DNA from: Streptomyces alboflavus | GTDB lineage: Bacteria > Actinomycetota > Actinomycetes > Streptomycetales > Streptomycetaceae | Assembly: GCF_000716675.1 (NCBI RefSeq) | Contig: NZ_JNXT01000004.1 | Location: 62,001-126,000, forward strand | DNA: 64,000 bases | Reading direction: 5' to 3' | Part shown: piece after piece, positions 34,653-42,501 of the stretch | Position numbering within the stretch: position 1 is the stretch's first letter | How the letters are laid out: each line of letters begins with the position of its first letter | Translations under genes and position numbers: made by a program | The notes under the pieces: generated by a model | What the model was told of the DNA's origin: nothing | Database searches by the model: none | Seen by the model: only the letters and a program-made list of their open reading frames with translations

Positions 34653-35855
34653 ATGCCCCGCGCCGTATACGTCCTGGCCCTAGGCATCTTCGCCATGGTG
34701 ACCAGCGAGTTCGTCGTCGCCGGACTCATGCCGCAGATGGCCGACGGGCTCGACGCGACGATCCCGGAGATCGGCTATCTGATCACCGCCTTCGCCGTGG
34801 CGATGGCCTTCGGCGGGCCGTTCCTGACGGTCGCCCTGCTGAAACTGCCGCAGAAGCGGGCCCTGATGGTGCTGTTCGCCATCTTCCTCGGCGGCAATGT
34901 GCTCGCCGCGCTCGCCCCGGACTACTGGACGATGCTCGTGGCGCGTGTCGTCACCGGTGTCGCCTCGCAGGCCTTCTTCGGCGTGGGCATCTCCATGGCC
35001 ACCCGGCTCACCCGCCCCGAGATACGGGGCCGCGCCGTCGCCGTGGCCCTCAACGGGCTGATGCTGGGCACGCTCCTCGGCCTTCCGCTCGCCACCGTCG
35101 TCGGTGAACACCTGGGCTGGCGCGCGGCGTTCTGGGCCATCACCGTGCTCACGGTGCTCGCCGCCGCGGCCACCTTCGCCGGAGTACCCCGTGTCGAACG
35201 CACCGAGGACGAGTCCGGGTCGCTGCGCGAGGAGCTCGGCGCCTTCAAGAGCCCCCGGCTCTGGCTCACCCTGACCACCAGCACCTTCGTGATCGGCGCG
35301 ACGTTCGCGGCGTTCAGCTACCTCAACCCGATCCTCACCGAGATCACCGGCTTCGCCACCGGCACGGTGCCGCTGCTGCTCGTCGCGTACGGCGCCGCCA
35401 CCCTCATCGGCAACACCGTCGTCGGCCGCCTCGCCGACCGGCACACACTGCCGGTCCTCGTCACCGGCCTGCTCCTGAACCTCGGGTTCCTGGTCGGCTT
35501 CGCGCTCCTCGCCGACCTGCCCGTCGGGGCCGTGGTGATGATGCTGGGCATCGGCCTGGTCGGCGTCACCATGAACCCGGCGATGGTGACCCGCGTGCAG
35601 CGCGTGGGCAACACCGGCGCGCTGGTCAACAGCGTCCACTCGTCGTTCATCACGGGCGGCATCATCATCGCCACGTCCATCGGCGGACCGGCCATCGACG
35701 CCTACGGGCTGCGGGCGCCGCTGTGGATCGGCGCCGGGCTCGCGGCGCTCGGACTGCTCTCCCTCGTACCGGACTTGAGGCGGCGCGCGGCGGCACGCAC
35801 GCAGGCTCCCGTCGAGGCGTCGGTCCCCGCGCGGGAGGCCGTCGAGGTCGGCTGA
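34653..35855 (+). CDS. MFS transporter (DHA1-type drug/sugar efflux)
   Basis: A 400-aa transporter with 12 predicted membrane helices. Family marks are ALGIFAMVTSEFVVAGLMPQM in helix 1, the motif-A-like KLPQKRALMVLF between helices 2 and 3, VVTGVASQAFFGVGISMATRL in helix 4, and GMFLATV-like GTLLGLPLATVVGEHLGWRAAF in helix 5. This is the Bcr/CflA/AraJ-like DHA1 group, which exports drugs or sugars by proton antiport. ATG 34653 follows GAAGGAG. It lies downstream of the TetR gene in the same direction, after the decanucleotide array. Confidence 0.92.
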   Translation: MPRAVYVLALGIFAMVTSEFVVAGLMPQMADGLDATIPEIGYLITAFAVAMAFGGPFLTVALLKLPQKRALMVLFAIFLGGNVLAALAPDYWTMLVARVVTGVASQAFFGVGISMATRLTRPEIRGRAVAVALNGLMLGTLLGLPLATVVGEHLGWRAAFWAITVLTVLAAAATFAGVPRVERTEDESGSLREELGAFKSPRLWLTLTTSTFVIGATFAAFSYLNPILTEITGFATGTVPLLLVAYGAATLIGNTVVGRLADRHTLPVLVTGLLLNLGFLVGFALLADLPVGAVVMMLGIGLVGVTMNPAMVTRVQRVGNTGALVNSVHSSFITGGIIIATSIGGPAIDAYGLRAPLWIGAGLAALGLLSLVPDLRRRAAARTQAPVEASVPAREAVEVG

Positions 35856-35864
35856 CCCGGCCCG

Positions 35865-37097
35865 CTAGCCGAGCGCCCCCAGGGGGTCGTCGAGCACCGG
35901 CTGCCAGGCCAGCTCGGCGGCCCCCACCAGGCTGTTGTGGTCGAGGGTGCAGGCCAGGATGGGGACGCCGCCGCTGCGGCCCCACAGGCTGCGGTCGGCC
36001 ACGACGGCGCGCAGCCGCTCCGGGTCGGCCTCGAGGAGGGCGCGGTGCAGCCCGCCGAGGATGATCCGGTCCGGGTTGAGGATGTTCACCAGGCCCGCGA
36101 GGCCGAGGCCGAGCCGGTCGATGAGGGCTTCGATCGCCGTGCGCACCGCCGGGTCGGCGTGCTCCTCGGCGACGAGCCTGCGGGCCTGGACGAGCAGGCC
36201 CTCGGGGCTGGGCTCGACGCCCACCGCCGCGAGGAAGGCCAGCGGGTCCGTCTCCACGTCCAGGCAGCCGCGGCTGCCGCAGTAGCAGGGGCGGCCCTCC
36301 GGGTTCACCGTGAGGTGGCCGACCTCCAGAGCCAGGCCCGAACTGCCCGTGTGCAACCGCCCGTCGAGGACGAGGGCACCGCCGACGCCGCGGTGCCCCG
36401 TCGCCACGCACAGCAGGTCGCGCGCGCCGCGCCCCGCGCCGTGCCGGTGCTCGGCGAGCGCCGCCAGGTTCACGTCGTTGCCGGTGAACGCGGGGCCTTC
36501 GATGCCCGCGTCCCGTACGCAGTTCGCGAAGATCTCCCGGACCTGCGCGCCCGCGGGCCAGGCCAGGTGCAGCGGGTTGAGCGCCGTGCCCTCCGGCTCG
36601 GCGACGGGCGACGGCACCGCGAGGCCCGCGCCCACGCACCGTCTGCCGGTCTCGCGCAGGAGCTGGGCGCCCGCCTCGATGACCGAGCCGAGCACCTGCG
36701 CCGGGTCGGCGTCGATGGTCTCGCAGCCGGGCGCGGTGGCGACGATCCGGCCGCCGAGGCCCACGAGCGCGGCCCGGAATCCGTCGGCGTGCACCTGGGC
36801 CGCGAGGGCGACGGGCCCGGCCCCGGCGACGGACAGCCGGTGCGAGGGCCGCCCCTGGGAGCCCGCGGCGGCGCTCGGCTTGGCGTCGACGCTGATCAGG
36901 CCGAGCGCCTCCAACTCCGCGGCGACCGCTCCCGCCGTGGCGCGGGTGACGCCGAGCTCGGCGGTGAGGACGGCTCGGGTGGGGGCGCGCCCGGTGTGGA
37001 CGAGTTCGAGGGCGGGGCCGAGCGCGGTACGACCGCGCTCCAGACGCGTGCGCGTGGACAGATGTGCCTCACCCCGGGTGGCAGCCTTCCCGTTCAT
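35865..37097 (-). CDS. ROK-family transcriptional regulator
   Basis: A 410-aa NagC/XylR-type regulator. The N-terminal winged helix (TRAVLTAELGVTRATAGAVAAELEALG) binds DNA. The C-terminal ROK kinase-like domain has GAGLAVPSPV, the sugar-site ATGHRGVGGALVLDG and ALEVGHLTVNPEGRPCYCGSRGCLDV. The last contains the zinc-binding CxCGxxGC cysteines. Start ATG 37097. It is divergent from the MFS gene at 37328 (230-bp spacer) and may control it in response to a sugar; it converges with the DHA1 gene, 9 bp apart. Confidence 0.92.
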   Translation of the reverse strand: MNGKAATRGEAHLSTRTRLERGRTALGPALELVHTGRAPTRAVLTAELGVTRATAGAVAAELEALGLISVDAKPSAAAGSQGRPSHRLSVAGAGPVALAAQVHADGFRAALVGLGGRIVATAPGCETIDADPAQVLGSVIEAGAQLLRETGRRCVGAGLAVPSPVAEPEGTALNPLHLAWPAGAQVREIFANCVRDAGIEGPAFTGNDVNLAALAEHRHGAGRGARDLLCVATGHRGVGGALVLDGRLHTGSSGLALEVGHLTVNPEGRPCYCGSRGCLDVETDPLAFLAAVGVEPSPEGLLVQARRLVAEEHADPAVRTAIEALIDRLGLGLAGLVNILNPDRIILGGLHRALLEADPERLRAVVADRSLWGRSGGVPILACTLDHNSLVGAAELAWQPVLDDPLGALG

Positions 37098-37327
37098 GAG
37101 GGCGAGTCTCCCATGATCCGTACGCCGTCTCGCCGTTCAGCCGTCATCCCGTCTTCCCCATCCTGTCTCCCCGCGCTCTTCGGTCCCGGGAGCCCCGTGC
37201 GCGTACCGCCGCGGCCTCCCGGGCGATCCCCGCCCGCGCGTCCGCCGCGACGCGACCCCGCGCGCACCGCCCCCGTCGCGAGGAAACCGTCTTGTCCACG
37301 GCCCGGCTTCCCCTCTACGCTGACTTT

Positions 37328-38527
37328 GTGCCGCTACTAAACAAAACCACGTCCGGGGCCTCCGGAGCCACTTCCCCGGAGCTCACCCGGCTCCGTGTCG
37401 TCCTGACGGTCTTCTTCGCCCTCGACGGCTTCATCTTCGCCGGATGGGTCGTGCGCATCCCCGCGATCAAGGAACAGACCGGCGCCTCGTCCAGCGCCCT
37501 CGGGCTCGCCCTGCTCGGCGTCTCGGTCGGCGCCGTGATCACGATGATGCTCACGGGACGGCTGTGCCGCCTCTACGGCAGCCATCCGGTCACGGTCGTC
37601 TGCGGTGTCCTGCTGTCGCTGAGCGTCGCGCTGCCGCCGCTGACGCACTCCGCGGCGGCGCTCGGTGGGGTGCTGCTGCTCTTCGGGGCTGCGTACGGCG
37701 GGATCAACGTCGCGTTCAACAGCGCCGCCGTGGACCTGGTGGCCGCCCTGAAGCGACCGATCATGCCCAGCTTCCACGCGGCCTTCAGCCTCGGCGGAAT
37801 GTTCGGCGCGGGGCTCGGCGCGCTCATAGCGGGCTCCGTGTCCCCCACCCGCCATCTGCTCGGCCTCACCGTGGTCGGCCTGGCTGTCACCGCCGTCGCG
37901 GGACGCGCGCTGCTGCGCCTGAAGCCTCCGGCGCCCCCGGTCGAACGGCGCCACGACGACGGCACCTCGCAGCGCCTCACACCCCGCACCCGCGGACTCG
38001 TCATCGTCTTCGGCCTGATCGCGCTCTGCACCGCGTACGGCGAGGGGGCGCTCGCCGACTGGGGCGCGCTCCACCTGGAACAGGACCTCAACACCGCCCC
38101 GGGCGTGGCGGCCGCCGGCTACTCGTGCTTCGCGCTCGCCATGACGCTCGGCCGCGCCACCGGCACGACCCTCCTGGAACGGCTCGGCCGGACCCGGACC
38201 CTGGTCGCGGGCGGCGCCACGGCCGCCGTCGGCATGCTCCTCGGCGCACTCGCCCCCTCCGTCTGGGCGGCACTCCTCGGCTTCGCCATCACCGGCATCG
38301 GGCTCGCCAACATCTTCCCGGTCGCCGTCGAACGCGCGGGCGCTCTCGCCGGAGCGAGCGGCGTGGCCATCGCCTCCACGTTCGGCTACACCGGCATGCT
38401 CCTCGGACCGCCCGCGATCGGGTTCATGGCGGACTGGTTCACCCTGCCCACGGCGCTGACGAGCGTGGCGCTGCTGGCCGCGGTGGCCGCGGTCATCGGC
38501 TTCACCACGCGGCGGGTCGTCAGGTGA
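37328..38527 (+). CDS. MFS transporter (FucP/YbjJ-like)
   Basis: A 399-aa transporter with 12 predicted helices: FALDGFIFAGWVVRIPAIKEQTGAS in helix 1, GAAYGGINVAFNSAAVDL in helix 4, HAAFSLGGMFGAGLGAL in helix 5, and the paired AYGEGALADWGALHLEQDL in helix 7. The pattern matches the YbjJ/fucose-permease-like MFS subgroup, and a divergent ROK regulator supports carbohydrate transport. GTG 37328 (VPLLNKTTSG) is the likely start; TTG 37292 would add 12 residues and includes a poor ribosome site. Followed by the AraC-type gene after 124 bp. Confidence 0.88.
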   Translation: MPLLNKTTSGASGATSPELTRLRVVLTVFFALDGFIFAGWVVRIPAIKEQTGASSSALGLALLGVSVGAVITMMLTGRLCRLYGSHPVTVVCGVLLSLSVALPPLTHSAAALGGVLLLFGAAYGGINVAFNSAAVDLVAALKRPIMPSFHAAFSLGGMFGAGLGALIAGSVSPTRHLLGLTVVGLAVTAVAGRALLRLKPPAPPVERRHDDGTSQRLTPRTRGLVIVFGLIALCTAYGEGALADWGALHLEQDLNTAPGVAAAGYSCFALAMTLGRATGTTLLERLGRTRTLVAGGATAAVGMLLGALAPSVWAALLGFAITGIGLANIFPVAVERAGALAGASGVAIASTFGYTGMLLGPPAIGFMADWFTLPTALTSVALLAAVAAVIGFTTRRVVR

Positions 38528-38651
38528 TCCCGGCACGTGGCCCCGCGTCGGGCCGACTGGTGCGGGCGCGACCTGTCCCCGTACGTGGCCACGCGTCCGG
38601 CGGCGTCATTCCGTTCGGTGGGACAACGACACCGCGGCGTATCCTGCGGCC

Positions 38652-39353
38652 GTGAAGCTGCACTTCGAGACACGCCGGTCCGACTCGCCATGGGTCGACA
38701 CGGTGTGGACCTGCACGGGCGGACAGGTCACGTCGATGACCTCCGTCGCGGGTGTGCGCTGGGGCCTGGTGTTCTGGGAGCAGGACGGCCGGTCGTACGC
38801 GTCCGTCACCGGGCCCGCGACCCGGAGCGGCACGGCGCCGGTGCCGGAGGGCGCGACCTTCACGGGCATCGAGTTCGCCGTGGGCACCTCCTTGCGGGCC
38901 ATGCCCACACCCGCGTTGGTCGACGGCGGCGTCGAGCTCCCCGACACCCACCGGCGGACGTTCCGGCTGGACGGCGCGCGCCATGAGACGCCGGGCCCGG
39001 ACGACGCCGAGGCCCTGGTGGAGCACCTCGTCCGGGCCGGGATGGTGGTCCGTGACCCGCTGGTCGCCGAGGTGCTGCGGGGCCGGGACTGCGCGGATGT
39101 CTCCCAGCGGACCGTCGAACGCCGCTTCCGCGCCGCGACCGGGCTCACCCGGGGCGCCATCCGGCAGATCGAGCGGGCCCGCACGGCGGCGGAGCTGCTC
39201 GCTGCCGGTGACTCGGCCGCGGATGTCGTCGCCCGGCTCGACTACTTCGACGAGCCGCACCTGGCCCGGGCGCTGCGCTCGTACGTCGGGCGCACCGCCC
39301 GGCAGCTGCGGCAGAAAGACGGCTGCGCGATCGGGCTCGACCTGGATCCGTGA
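38652..39353 (+). CDS. AraC-family transcriptional regulator
   Basis: A 233-aa protein. The C-terminal half carries the double helix-turn-helix of the AraC family (CADVSQRTVERRFRAATGLT, then AADVVARLDYFDEPHLARALRSYVGRTARQLR). The N-terminal half (KLHFETRRSDSPWVDTVWTC) is a cupin-like domain of the short AraC type. Start GTG 38652. Its stop is followed directly by a tandem repeat array. No obvious target is adjacent except the convergent RibD-C reductase gene. Confidence 0.88.
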   Translation: MKLHFETRRSDSPWVDTVWTCTGGQVTSMTSVAGVRWGLVFWEQDGRSYASVTGPATRSGTAPVPEGATFTGIEFAVGTSLRAMPTPALVDGGVELPDTHRRTFRLDGARHETPGPDDAEALVEHLVRAGMVVRDPLVAEVLRGRDCADVSQRTVERRFRAATGLTRGAIRQIERARTAAELLAAGDSAADVVARLDYFDEPHLARALRSYVGRTARQLRQKDGCAIGLDLDP

Positions 39354-39361
39354 CGGAATCC

Positions 39362-39480
39362 TGACCTGGATTCTTGACCTGGATTCTTGACCTGGACCGA
39401 CGCCTGACCTGGACCGACGCCTGACCTGGGCCAGTGCTTGACCTCGGCCAACGCCTGACGTCGGCTAACGCTTGACGTCG
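39362..39480. repeat. Degenerate 17-bp tandem repeat array reaching into a gene end
   Basis: Two 13-bp units (TGACCTGGATTCT) are followed by about six 17-bp units of TGACCTGGACCGACGCC type, becoming gradually divergent (TGACCTCGGCCAACGCC, TGACGTCGGCTAACGCT). The array fills the gap between the AraC and RibD-C genes and runs into the 3' end of the RibD-C gene, supplying its last codons and TAG stop (39465-39467). Confidence 0.85.
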
Positions 39481-40043
39481 TAGACCAGCTTCAGGATTCC
39501 GTTCGAGTAGCTCTGCGACTCCCGCAGCGTCAGCATCTGCTTGGCTCGGTCGGCCCGGCCGAACAGGCTCTTCCCCGCACCGAGCAGCACGGGGAAGACA
39601 AGCAGGTTGTACTGGTCGATGAGGCCCGCGTCCGACAGCCGCTCGGCCAGCTCGGCACTTCCGTGGATGAAGATCGCGCCGCCCTCGCCCTCCTTCAGCG
39701 CGGCGACATCCTCGGTCGAGCGCAGGATGGTCGTCGGCCCCCACCCGTCGACGAGGGCGTCGTCGGAGAGCGTGGACGACACCACGTACTTGGGCAGCTC
39801 CTTGTAGTCGGCGTGGTCCTCCGAGCCGGGCCAGACCGACGCGAACGCCTCGTAGCTGCGGCGGCCGAACATCAGCGCCGTCGTGTCGGCGAGTTCCTCG
39901 CCCTTCAGCGACCAGGCCTCCGGCACGAACTCGAGGTCCTTGGCCACCCAGCCGCCGCTGCGGTGCTCCTCCCCCGGCCCGCCGCCGGGCGAGTCCACGA
40001 CGCCGTCGAGCGACATGAAACCGGTGTAGACGAGCTTGCGCAT
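39465..40043 (-). CDS. Dihydrofolate-reductase-fold protein (RibD C-terminal domain)
   Basis: A 192-aa protein of the RibD_C/dihydrofolate reductase fold, an NADPH-dependent reductase group. Motifs: LVYTGFMSLDGVVDSPGG at the N-terminus, ALMFGRRSYEAFASVWP, KYVVSSTL, and IFIHGSAELAERLSDAGLIDQYNLLVFPVLLGAGKSLFG. Such stand-alone proteins occur widely in Streptomyces with unknown substrates. ATG 40043 follows AGGAGACAGCACC. The stop and last codons are formed by the adjoining repeat array. Confidence 0.9.
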   Translation of the reverse strand: MRKLVYTGFMSLDGVVDSPGGGPGEEHRSGGWVAKDLEFVPEAWSLKGEELADTTALMFGRRSYEAFASVWPGSEDHADYKELPKYVVSSTLSDDALVDGWGPTTILRSTEDVAALKEGEGGAIFIHGSAELAERLSDAGLIDQYNLLVFPVLLGAGKSLFGRADRAKQMLTLRESQSYSNGILKLVYDVKR

Positions 40044-40054
40044 GGTGCTGTCTC

Positions 40055-40100
40055 CTTCTTGTCGTTCTTGTTGAGGTTCTTGTTGAGGTTCTTGTTCAGC
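40055..40100. repeat. 12-bp tandem repeat upstream of RibD-C gene
   Basis: Three units GTTCTTGTTGAG, GTTCTTGTTGAG, GTTCTTGTTCAG preceded by a partial CTTCTTGTC. On the minus strand this is a short A-rich array (CTCAACAAGAAC) immediately before the ribosome site of the reductase gene, so it would lie in the mRNA leader and may influence translation. Confidence 0.8.
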
Positions 40101-40251
40101 TTTGTGTTCGGACGAGCTGTCGCACCGACACTAGATCGACTCGCGGGGGCCGTCTTGGACGGAAACGACAGCCGATGCGGGTGCCGGGGTCGAGGAGCTC
40201 GGTGACGGGATAACGACGGTACTGCCGACGTACGGCGGGTAATGCTGGTCC

Positions 40252-41304
40252 ATGAGGATTGTCGTGCTCTGCGGTGCGGAGAGCCTCGAACGCTACGTCT
40301 CCCTGGAATCCGGCCTGTCGGTGGCCCGCGCGTTGACGGAGCTGGGACACGAGGTCGAGGTGATCGACCCGGCCGCCCCGCACCCGGTGCTGGCAGGGCC
40401 GACGCGCGACTCGGACGCACTGCCACGGTTCACCTCACCGGGCCACCTCCCCGACAGGGACGAGGCGGAGGACAGACGGCGGATGTTCACCGCTCTCACC
40501 CGCGGCCCCGTCCGGGACGCGCTGCACGCCGCCGACCTGGTCTTCCTCGCACTGCACGGAGGCTGGGGCGGCGACGGTCACGTGCAGTCCCTCCTGGAGA
40601 TGGCCGGCCTCCCCTTCACCGGCGCGGGCAGCGCCCAGTGCAGCCTCGCCTGGGACAAGCGCCGCACCCTGCAGCTGCTTCCGCACGCGGGCGTGCGGGT
40701 CGGGCCGTGGACGGCGCACCGCACGGACGACGGCCATCTGCCGCCGGAGTCCGTCGCCCTGCTGAAGGAGGGCCCTGTCGTGGTGAAGTCCGCGGCAGGC
40801 ACGGCCCACGAGATGCTCCATCTGGTGTGCGTGGAGGACGAATTGTCGCGTGTGCTCCACGGCACGCCCGCGGGCGAGGAGGTGGTGCTCACCCCCTATC
40901 TGCCCGGCCGGGAGTTCTCGGTGGGAGTGCTGGGTCGCCGCGTACTGCCAGCCGTTGAGTACATGTTCGACGGCCCCTTCCTGGACTACCGGGCGAAGTA
41001 CGCCGAGGGCGGCGCGTCCCACACCTGCCCCGCGCAGATCCCACCCCGCCTTGAGCAGCATCTGCGCGAGCAGGCCCTCCGGGCCCACCGTGCCGTGGGC
41101 CTCGGGGACGGGGACTACTCCCGCTCGGACTTCCGCTGCGACCGGCGGGGAGAACCGCACTGCCTGGAGGTGAACGCGTGCCCGGGCCTGCGCACGGTCA
41201 GCGCCCTCGCGCACTCGGCCAAAGGCGCAGGCATCCCCTACGCCGACCTCGTCGACCAGATCGTGCGCTTGCGGCGGCACCGCGTTGATCGCAGCGAGCA
41301 CTAG
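40252..41304 (+). CDS. D-alanine--D-alanine-ligase-like ATP-grasp enzyme
   Basis: A 350-aa ATP-grasp ligase of the Ddl family. The N-terminal SLERYVSLESG gives the catalytic Glu13; the ATP-binding ALHGGWGGDGHVQSLLEMAG carries Gly in place of the usual Glu of GED. GAGSAQCSLAWDK follows, then VVVKSAAGTAHEM, and finally the metal and D-Ala site EVNACPGLRTVSAL. It joins two D-amino acids or a related amine with ATP. Streptomyces carry a housekeeping Ddl in a conserved locus, so this is probably a second ligase: resistance-type, D-Ala-D-X or a peptide-ligase role is possible. Confidence 0.85.
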   Translation: MRIVVLCGAESLERYVSLESGLSVARALTELGHEVEVIDPAAPHPVLAGPTRDSDALPRFTSPGHLPDRDEAEDRRRMFTALTRGPVRDALHAADLVFLALHGGWGGDGHVQSLLEMAGLPFTGAGSAQCSLAWDKRRTLQLLPHAGVRVGPWTAHRTDDGHLPPESVALLKEGPVVVKSAAGTAHEMLHLVCVEDELSRVLHGTPAGEEVVLTPYLPGREFSVGVLGRRVLPAVEYMFDGPFLDYRAKYAEGGASHTCPAQIPPRLEQHLREQALRAHRAVGLGDGDYSRSDFRCDRRGEPHCLEVNACPGLRTVSALAHSAKGAGIPYADLVDQIVRLRRHRVDRSEH

Positions 41305-41368
41305 GCCGTCCCGTCCGGATCGGCGGAGGCGCGTACCGTCAGGAGATCGACGTGGTTAGGCTTTCACG

Positions 41369-42091
41369 GTGGTCAACTCGCCGATAGCCCCTGACGAACT
41401 GGTGGTTCGGGTCTCGCGGTCTCATGCCCGGCTGCTCGAACTGGTCGATCGACTCGACGACCGGGAGAAGGACTCACCGTCCGCCCTGCCGGACTGGACC
41501 CGCGGGCACGTGCTCCAGCACCTCGCCGACAACGCCCGCGCCTTCGAGCGGCAGGCCCTGGCCGCCGCGCAGGGCGAACTCGTCGACATGTACGACGGCG
41601 GCCAGGCGGAGCGCGACCAGTCCATCGACCAAGGGGCCGCTCGGCCCGTGGCCGACCTTCGCGAGGATCTGAAGCTCGCCCAGCAGGCGCTCGTCGACAC
41701 GTGGGGCCGGCTGACGGCAGCGGACTGGCAGCGCACGGTCCGCTTCCGCCATGCACGGGTCCTCGACACCGCGCTGGCGCGCTGGCGAGAGGCGGAGATC
41801 CACGCCGTCGACCTCGCGGTCGGCTGCCGTCCCCGCGACTGGCCGCGGGAATTCGCCCTGCACGCCCTGGACTTCCTGTCCGCTCGCGCCCCCGTCGGCA
41901 CGCGGCTGGCGCTGCGGGCCACGGACGACGCGTTCTCCCGGGTGCTGGGTGCGGGCACGGAGGTCGAGGTCTCCGGGGCGGTGCGTGACCTCGCGGCCTG
42001 GATGGCCGGGCGCAGCACCGATGCACGCCTGGAGACGACCGGGTCCCCCTTGCCGGAACTGGGGCCCTGGCCCCCTGACCCCGCGGAGTGA
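41369..42091 (+). CDS. Maleylpyruvate isomerase family mycothiol-dependent enzyme
   Basis: A 240-aa DinB-fold protein with metal-binding histidines in WTRGHVLQHLADN and REAEIHAVDL, and the mycothiol-dependent maleylpyruvate isomerase C-terminal domain after about residue 155 (LALRATDDAFSRVLG, VSGAVRDLAAWMAGR). Members use mycothiol as cofactor for isomerisation, S-transfer or detoxification. GTG 41369 follows a weak ribosome site. It borders the accessory segment (42.1-47.0 kb); a related gene (47022) lies on its other side. Confidence 0.88.
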   Translation: MVNSPIAPDELVVRVSRSHARLLELVDRLDDREKDSPSALPDWTRGHVLQHLADNARAFERQALAAAQGELVDMYDGGQAERDQSIDQGAARPVADLREDLKLAQQALVDTWGRLTAADWQRTVRFRHARVLDTALARWREAEIHAVDLAVGCRPRDWPREFALHALDFLSARAPVGTRLALRATDDAFSRVLGAGTEVEVSGAVRDLAAWMAGRSTDARLETTGSPLPELGPWPPDPAE

Positions 42092-42178
42092 CGTGCGGGC
42101 GGCGCACCTGCCCGCGAGAGCAGACGCGCCGCCTGACGGCCCGGCCGTGCCAGGTGGGGGCCTGCGCCGGTCGGGTGT

Positions 42179-42400
42179 CTAGGCGGCGTACCAGCCACGC
42201 CAGGCGCTGGACTTGTAAGTGCTGCGCCAGTGGGTGCCGTTGGCGGCCTCGACGACGAACGTGCGGCCCCGTGGCCCCGCTTCACGGGCACGGCCTGTGC
42301 CCACACCGCACGTCGGGCGAGCGGGGTGTCGGAGGTCGACTGCAGCGGGGTGCGGGTCGTTCGGCAGGTCCCTTTCTCGGTGCTGCACAATTCCGCCCGG
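42179..42400 (-). pseudogene. Frameshifted remnant of a small protein gene
   Basis: Two short stretches in different minus frames read like one protein: CSTEKGTCRTTRTPLQSTSD, continuing TPLARRAVWAQAVPVKRG (about 42382-42271), then RTFVVEAANGTHWRSTYKSS, continuing AWRGWYAA and ending at TAG (42181-42179). Joining them needs one frameshift near 42265, in a GGGGCC-rich tract. No N-terminal signal or ribosome site is found upstream, where the STAND promoter now lies. I do not recognise a family; a small secreted or SH3-like protein is a guess. Confidence 0.4.
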
Positions 42401-42501
42401 AGGGGCGGTGGGCTCAAAGCGGCTCTTGCCGTGCCCGTGCCGTGGTCCATAGCGTGACTCGCGCATGCGGCAGGGGTGGGGACATACGGGGGGACCGTGC
42501 G

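Noticed and set aside
39362..39480. Array of regulator binding sites (17-bp iterons)
   Set aside because: The units degrade steadily, run into a coding end and lack dyad symmetry; no replication or partition gene is adjacent.
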